Below are positions 61,993-64,000 of a DNA stretch of 64,000 nt, one piece after another (position 1 is the first letter of the stretch; every line of letters begins with the position of its first letter). This DNA comes from Planctomycetota bacterium (GTDB lineage: Bacteria; Planctomycetota; PUPC01; JACPCR01). The position numbers and the translations under genes are program-made. The notes below the pieces were generated by a model, which saw nothing but the letters and a program-made list of their open reading frames with translations, was not told the origin of the DNA and did not search any database. The DNA lies in the NCBI GenBank assembly GCA_027625095.1, contig JAQBXN010000030.1:1-64000 (forward strand), given 5' to 3'.

Positions 61993-63921
61993 CTACCTGC
62001 CAAGCAACCTGCGAATGCTTCCCTTAATGATTTCCGACTTCTTCACCTGGTCGGCTACCACCGGGCTGTTGGCGTAGTAGGTCCGCACAAAGCCCTGCCC
62101 CAGGTCGGCCGTCAGCAGATATTCGTCCCGGAACTGGCGAAGCGTCATCACCCGCGGCTGATTTGAAGAGCCGAATGCAGCGGTGGCTACGAAACAGGAG
62201 GAATGCCCGGTCTGGCCGGGCGTCCCACCGTCGGGACATGTTCCAAGCCCAAAAAAGCTCTCGAAACAGTTGATACCATCTGCACCGCTGACGGCCTTGG
62301 TCGTTGCAGCGCTCGCCACCGAGAAAGACGCCCCAGACACGGTAAAGAATGTCACAAACCTCCGCCCACCATTATCGACTCCGGCCAGGGTTAGCCGCCG
62401 GCCGTTCAGCCCGCGAAATTGTTCCACTCCTGTAGTTGGGTCGACAATGACTGCGCCGTTCACAACCTTAGCTGTTGGGAATCTTGTGGTACCCACGGCG
62501 ACAAGCACTGCATCGAACGTCCCCGATGGATCGATCCATTCCACGTCAATCAGCCCATTACCAGCGCCGACCTGAAATTTACCCTCGGCAATGGGCGGCG
62601 GGGTTCCCCCTCCAGCGCCACCGGTAATCCCTGCAGCTCCGACGACCAGCGCACCTGACAGCGTAGAATTCTGCCCCCCTTGGAGATAGACGATGTTCCG
62701 GGCGCCGGGATTTGCCGTGGTCGGGATGTTGACATCCATGGTGGCGACGTTATTCGCAATATTGATGTTGGAAACAGCGATGTCAGTGCCACTGATGGAT
62801 ACAGTTCCCGTTGCATTGATGTTCGCGCCGGAAACGCTCAGGGTGAACTGGTCACCCAGATTCTTGAAGAGGGCTGTGCTACCCAGTGTTGTAGGCGTAG
62901 TGCCCAGTGCCGCGTCGCCAATTCGATTCAGATTCGGCCCGGCGCCCAAGGCTATATTGATGTCTGTATTGGCATTGGTCTGACCAGCCGCCACCGTGAT
63001 AGTATTCGCCTGAGCCGGGTTAGATGTGCCCCCGAAAAAGGTAGTATTGAAAGCCGTAGTAAACGCCTTGCCGAAGGCACCACCGAACAGGTTCGCAGAA
63101 GTGACCGGGCCATCGTAAGGCTCGGCATATACCCGGTAGATACCGGCAGGCACATTGGCAATCGTGTAAGAACCATCGGTGGAATCGATAACAGTGGAGA
63201 CCACTGGAATTCCTTTGGAATCCAGAGCAACCACGTGCGCGGCAAACACCGCAACGTTATTCAGCTGAACGGTACCCGTAATCCGTCCGAAGCCGCTCTG
63301 CCCGCCAGTTGTCGGGTAGATCTCAGTAGCACCGGCGACGTCGTCTTGCGTCAAAGCTATCTGGTCACCGGTATCACCAAATGGATACATGACTGACGCG
63401 AGGATGGCTATATGGTCAAGCCCCACAATGTGTCCGACCTCGTGGATAGCGGTTGAAAACAGGTCCTGCTTCGTGATGTCGCCGGTGGTCGAAAAGTCGA
63501 CGTCTCCGAAAATCAAATCTGAATCAGATATCTGCCCGGTCGTGGAAGACACCTGGTTAAGCGTGACTGCAAGCACACCGGGAGGCAATGGATTTGCCGT
63601 CTCCTGGAAGGTGACGGTTGTAATGCCGTCGGTGGAATTAACATTACTGTTCGCGGTCGTGCCTCCGTCAGTAAATGCGATCGTCGAACTGGTCACGTTT
63701 GTCCACGCTGCGAATGAATTTCTGATGGCCAGAAGATCGCTTCCATCCGTAATGTCAGGGTCTCCGACAACGTGGATCAAAAAAGTCAGCGGGATTCGAG
63801 TGTTCGGCTGAAAAGCGACAATCGGCGGATTGGCGTCTTGTGCACCAACATGAATCTGAACCCACGCATCTGAGGCTTGTGTGCCCGCAATCAGAACAAC
63901 CAGGATTGTTGCTGGTCTCAT
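61993..63921 (-). CDS. Secreted matrixin-like metalloprotease with CFI-box C-terminus
   Basis: 642 residues. The signal peptide is ~1-19. An M10/matrixin-type zinc site HExxHxxGxxH spans ~160-170 in 'STAIHEVGHIVGLDH', with Met-turn 'ASVMYP' (Met178). A carboxypeptidase-regulatory-like beta domain follows (~205-270, 'RITGTVQLNNVAVFAAHVVA'), then Ig/IPT-like repeats. The last ~68 residues match the CFI-box C-terminal module ('CFVATAAFGSS...LRQFRDEYLL...FVRTYYANSP..A') seen on surface proteins of diverse bacteria, presumed for envelope sorting. The start overlaps the preceding stop by 4 bases (ATGA). Confidence 0.86.
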   Translation of the reverse strand: MRPATILVVLIAGTQASDAWVQIHVGAQDANPPIVAFQPNTRIPLTFLIHVVGDPDITDGSDLLAIRNSFAAWTNVTSSTIAFTDGGTTANSNVNSTDGITTVTFQETANPLPPGVLAVTLNQVSSTTGQISDSDLIFGDVDFSTTGDITKQDLFSTAIHEVGHIVGLDHIAILASVMYPFGDTGDQIALTQDDVAGATEIYPTTGGQSGFGRITGTVQLNNVAVFAAHVVALDSKGIPVVSTVIDSTDGSYTIANVPAGIYRVYAEPYDGPVTSANLFGGAFGKAFTTAFNTTFFGGTSNPAQANTITVAAGQTNANTDINIALGAGPNLNRIGDAALGTTPTTLGSTALFKNLGDQFTLSVSGANINATGTVSISGTDIAVSNINIANNVATMDVNIPTTANPGARNIVYLQGGQNSTLSGALVVGAAGITGGAGGGTPPPIAEGKFQVGAGNGLIDVEWIDPSGTFDAVLVAVGTTRFPTAKVVNGAVIVDPTTGVEQFRGLNGRRLTLAGVDNGGRRFVTFFTVSGASFSVASAATTKAVSGADGINCFESFFGLGTCPDGGTPGQTGHSSCFVATAAFGSSNQPRVMTLRQFRDEYLLTADLGQGFVRTYYANSPVVADQVKKSEIIKGSIRRLLGR

Positions 63922-64000
63922 TTATTAAAACTCCCGACGTAGGACTTGACCTTGTTAATGAAATTATTCAATTCCGACGGATTTGAAGTTGTTCCCGCCG
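63918..64000 (-). CDS. 3' end of an upstream gene (5' end outside window)
   Basis: The minus-strand frame is open from 63998 (the edge) to TGA at 63918-63920, encoding 26 residues ending 'NNFINKVKSYVGSFNK'. The stop overlaps the protease ATG (ATGA), as in coupled operons, which is the main support. Function cannot be inferred. Confidence 0.5.
   Translation of the reverse strand, partial: AGTTSNPSELNNFINKVKSYVGSFNK

Overview
The window is one continuous piece of bacterial chromosome with moderate GC and dense genes on both strands. The gene content points to a member of the PVC superphylum or a neighbouring uncultured phylum (Planctomycetes, Lentisphaerae, Hydrogenedentes or Poribacteria are all possible; the sequence alone does not decide). 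The signs are two pairs of planctomycete-type cytochrome proteins (PSCyt1/DUF1549/DUF1553) with Tat-exported DUF1501 proteins, a large PVC-type haem/dehydrogenase/HEAT-repeat protein, a sulfatase, a phytanoyl-CoA-dioxygenase-like protein, several sugar-phosphate-isomerase-like TIM barrels, a lipid A acyltransferase (a Gram-negative envelope) and a ribonucleotide reductase closely resembling the chlamydial one. I found no tRNA, rRNA, CRISPR array, phage or transposase.

Layout. 1-2.1 kb: end of rpsA, a terminator, tyrS. 2.3-7.4 kb: first PSCyt1-DUF1501 locus with a broken-looking small gene inside. 7.4-14 kb: Uma2 protein, isomerase-like TIM barrel, large DUF6785-type membrane protein, stand-alone molybdenum formate dehydrogenase. 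14.2-21.2 kb: PhyH-type oxygenase, two small exported proteins, an EndoQ-type PHP nuclease, a 1195-residue exported haem protein. 21.2-26.3 kb: MazEF-type toxin-antitoxin pair, an inverted-repeat element and the nrdA-nrdB operon. 26.3-27.0 kb: unexplained gap. 27.0-31.6 kb: fatty-acid synthesis operon rpmF-fabH-fabD-fabG-acpP-fabF, without plsX. 31.8-38.4 kb: Uma2, isomerase, DUF72, acylphosphatase, hypothetical genes and a PAS histidine kinase divergent from a CheY-like regulator. 38.6-42.3 kb: topA, ribF, DUF971. 42.4-46.9 kb: Kelch propeller, sulfatase, lipid A acyltransferase, M55 peptidase. 46.9-49.1 kb: NtrC/NtrB-type two-component pair that appears to head the operon containing the last two. 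49.2-57.6 kb: aroF, flavin reductase, DUF58, BNR propeller, pilin-like protein, ilvE, ABC-2 type permease, phosphoesterase, and a DUF5678-like/retropepsin pair. 57.7-64 kb: second PSCyt1-DUF1501 locus and a secreted matrixin-like protease with a CFI-box C-terminus.

How it fits together. Housekeeping blocks (translation, dNTPs, fatty acids, topoisomerase, riboflavin, shikimate, branched-chain amino acids) alternate with exported or catabolic genes typical of organisms degrading complex, often sulfated, polymers. The most notable protein is NrdB: the radical tyrosine position is Phe and the first metal ligand is Glu, the class Ic (Mn/Fe) signature known from Chlamydia. The other striking property is the spacers. 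Many carry short inverted or tandem repeats of 7-8 bp period, and one such repeat now encodes most of the signal peptide of the 17.6 kb gene. I did not find a clearly new multi-gene defence or biosynthetic system. The best candidates for new biology are the NtrBC-M55-LpxL operon with twin operators, the small genes between PSCyt1 and DUF1501 at both loci, and the repeat families.
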